From Hyphomicrobiales bacterium (GTDB lineage: Bacteria; Pseudomonadota; Alphaproteobacteria; Rhizobiales; Rhizobiaceae), in the NCBI GenBank assembly GCA_900472785.1, contig UCJH01000018.1:41805-105804 (forward strand): a stretch of 64,000 bases of DNA. The letters are read 5' to 3'. The translations under genes and the position numbers were made by a program. Every line of letters begins with the position of its first letter. Position 1 is the first letter of the stretch. This document shows, piece by piece, positions 62,492 through 64,000 of this stretch. The notes below the pieces were generated by a model. It did no database searches, was not told the DNA's origin, and saw only the letters and a program-made list of their open reading frames with translations.

Positions 62492-63987
62492 CAAAGGGAC
62501 TCCAGGAATGTGATGAGAGCTAGCCTGTCTTCCTTCGACAGGGCGGCAAAACCGGCGCGGGCCTTTTCCGCCTCACCGCCGTGCCAGAGAATGGCTTCCG
62601 TCAGGCTGCGGGCGCGGCCGTCATGCAGAAAAAACGTGTGCCCGCTGACCGTCTTCGTCAACCCGATACCCCAGAGCGGCGGCGTGCGCCACTCGCGCCC
62701 CGATGCGTCACCGACTTCTTGTCCGTCGGCAAGTCCCTCGCCCATGTCGTGCAGGAGAAAATCGGAATAGGGCCAGATCAGTTGAAAGGCATGCGCCTTG
62801 TTGGCGGCATCGCGGCGGGTGACGAATTTCGGTGTGTGGCAGCTGATGCAGCCCGTCTCGTAGAAGAGCTTCTTGCCGGCCAGCGTTTCCGGAAAACTTG
62901 CCTTGCGGCGCGCGGGAACGGCGAGGTTTTCCGAGTAGAAGGTGACGAGATCGAGCACCGGTGCCGGCGCCTCGCTGTCGCCCAGGCGCGGCTGCACACC
63001 GTCCGGCAAGGCCAGGCAAGCGGCCTGCGCCACCGTGCAGTCGCCATGACTGCGGGCGACGTCCGGCGTCGAGATGCCGATATCGCCGGAGAAGGCCTCG
63101 GCGCTCTGCTGGCGCACGCTCAGGCTCTGGGCCTTCCAGCCGAACCGGCCAAGCGCCAGCGCACCGGTCTTGCGGTCGCGGACGCGGGCAGCCTTTCCGC
63201 TGATGCCATCGCCATCTTTATCCTCTGGGTCGGCACGGAACAGAATATCATTGGGGTGGATGGCCTCGATCAAGCCGAGGCCGGACATGGCCTGCGTCAC
63301 CCGCGGCGACAGCGTCGTTGAGGCATCAAGCGCTCCATAGCCAAGGCCGGTCACCGAATAGCGCGGCCGTCGCAGCGACACGGTTTCGCCGCCGGCGAGA
63401 GCCGCCGGCTCTTCCGTATAGTCGATCCGCATGTGGCCCTCGGCGGGCAGCCCCGGCACCGCGCTGTCCTGCAACTGCGTGCCGTAGACGGGATCGGGGA
63501 AATTCAGGACGGCATGCGCGGCCAGGGCCTGCCGCTCGGCCTCCGTTTGCGGCGCGCGGGAAAGCCGCAGGAACATCGACGTCGTATCCGATGCCCCCTC
63601 CGGCGGATGCCCGCGACCGTCCTTCAGATGGCACGTCTGGCAGGCGCGCGCATTGTACAGAGGCCCGAGGCCATCGGAAGCCTGCGTCGAGGAGGGCGAG
63701 GACACCCAGAGCTTTCGGAACAGCGCATTGCCAAGCTTGAAGCTCTCTTCCTCGGCAAAGGTGATATTGGTGGCGAACTGCGAGAAACTGTCCGCATTCA
63801 CGGAGGCGATCGACGTTCCAGCGCCGCCGGACATCGCCTCGAATTTTTCGGCCTTGGTGAAATCTTCCGTTGGACGAGTGACGGCCCGGATGCGGGCCTC
63901 GTCGTCGGCAGACAGGTCGCGGCGGGCGGGAGAAGCGACGTTCCTTGGTTGCGGAAACCTCCCCCCCTCTGTCGGTGACGCCGACAT
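62491..63987 (-). CDS. Di-haem DUF1111 oxidoreductase, 5' end merged with a repeat element
   Basis: At least 498 residues. Two c-type haem motifs: CQTCH (Cys116, His120) and CISCH (Cys380, His384), with SCHLKDG-like flanks and FLHDGRARSLTEAILWHGGEAEKAR near the end, as in DUF1111 'thiol oxidoreductase/di-haem' proteins. These need export, but no signal peptide is in the visible N-terminus: the ATG at 63987 lies inside the dispersed repeat and the frame continues, open, to the window edge. The true start may be upstream. Confidence 0.82.
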   Translation of the reverse strand: MSASPTEGGRFPQPRNVASPARRDLSADDEARIRAVTRPTEDFTKAEKFEAMSGGAGTSIASVNADSFSQFATNITFAEEESFKLGNALFRKLWVSSPSSTQASDGLGPLYNARACQTCHLKDGRGHPPEGASDTTSMFLRLSRAPQTEAERQALAAHAVLNFPDPVYGTQLQDSAVPGLPAEGHMRIDYTEEPAALAGGETVSLRRPRYSVTGLGYGALDASTTLSPRVTQAMSGLGLIEAIHPNDILFRADPEDKDGDGISGKAARVRDRKTGALALGRFGWKAQSLSVRQQSAEAFSGDIGISTPDVARSHGDCTVAQAACLALPDGVQPRLGDSEAPAPVLDLVTFYSENLAVPARRKASFPETLAGKKLFYETGCISCHTPKFVTRRDAANKAHAFQLIWPYSDFLLHDMGEGLADGQEVGDASGREWRTPPLWGIGLTKTVSGHTFFLHDGRARSLTEAILWHGGEAEKARAGFAALSKEDRLALITFLESL

Positions 63988-64000
63988 CTCCCCCTCAAGG
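63963..64000. repeat. Third copy of the dispersed palindromic element, cut by window edge
   Basis: CCCCCTCTG then hairpin TGTCGG-TGACG-CCGACA (63970-63986) then CATCTCCCCCTCAAGG. It has the same flanks as the two copies at 39263-39409 with a different but still paired hairpin. It overlaps the visible 5' end of the DUF1111 gene. Confidence 0.85.

Overview
The window is GC-rich alphaproteobacterial chromosome, almost certainly Rhizobiaceae (Rhizobium/Agrobacterium/Neorhizobium type). This rests on gene order (ybeY-phoH-miaB-olsA-rimI-tsaB; murJ-glnD-mutS-malic enzyme-olsB; lptC-lptA-lptB-rpoN-hpf-ptsN; hrcA facing rph), on both ornithine-lipid acyltransferase genes being present, on candidate promoters of the CTTGAC-N17-CTATAT type, and on short palindromic repeats between genes. 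I see no rRNA, tRNA, CRISPR, prophage or insertion sequence. Long open frames antisense to real genes are common and are a by-product of GC-rich third codon positions.

Layout. 1-15204 is almost one continuous minus-strand block: RNA processing (ybeY, phoH, miaB, tsaB), lysophospholipid acylation (olsA), protein acetylation (rimI), Fe-S delivery (Nfu), stress protein, trpS, lipid II flippase (murJ), nitrogen sensor glnD and mismatch repair mutS. 15309-21188 holds the NADP-type malic enzyme, olsB and a membrane hybrid histidine kinase. 21245-26239 carries lspA, two RNA methyltransferases, ihfB and sppA. 26489-32065 is the LPS-export / sigma-54 / PTS-Ntr cluster. 32269-35030 is a more variable segment (SDR, an AT-richer DUF3592 membrane protein, a sugar-lactone oxidase, a small phosphatase). 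35413-40726 is the heat-shock and nucleotide-quality segment (grpE, hrcA, rph, rdgB, hemW). 40730-55417 is accessory metabolism and regulation: ProC-like reductase, M29 aminopeptidase, divergent GST/MarR, PIN-RHH toxin-antitoxin, aminotransferase/Lrp, amidohydrolase-type deacylase, Asp-nucleophile hydrolase, tandem O6-alkylguanine alkyltransferase paralogues, a PAS kinase plus receiver pair, and an ArsR/SRPBCC pair. 55603-64000 has guaA, a nucleosidase, a thioesterase, TspO, and an iron-linked periplasmic cluster (DUF1513, imelysin, di-haem DUF1111) with corA placed inside it.

The most interesting signals are small. (1) A dispersed palindromic element is present in three copies whose internal hairpin changes sequence but keeps pairing; one copy runs in frame into the 5' end of the di-haem DUF1111 gene at the window edge. 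(2) The MarR/GST and ArsR control regions have readable promoter-operator layouts; the ArsR gene looks leaderless. (3) A perfect 13-bp inverted repeat lies between mutS and glnD. (4) A minus-strand terminator lies far behind olsB and could end an unannotated small RNA. (5) The gap 35031-35412 may be a decaying gene. No large undescribed multi-gene system is evident.
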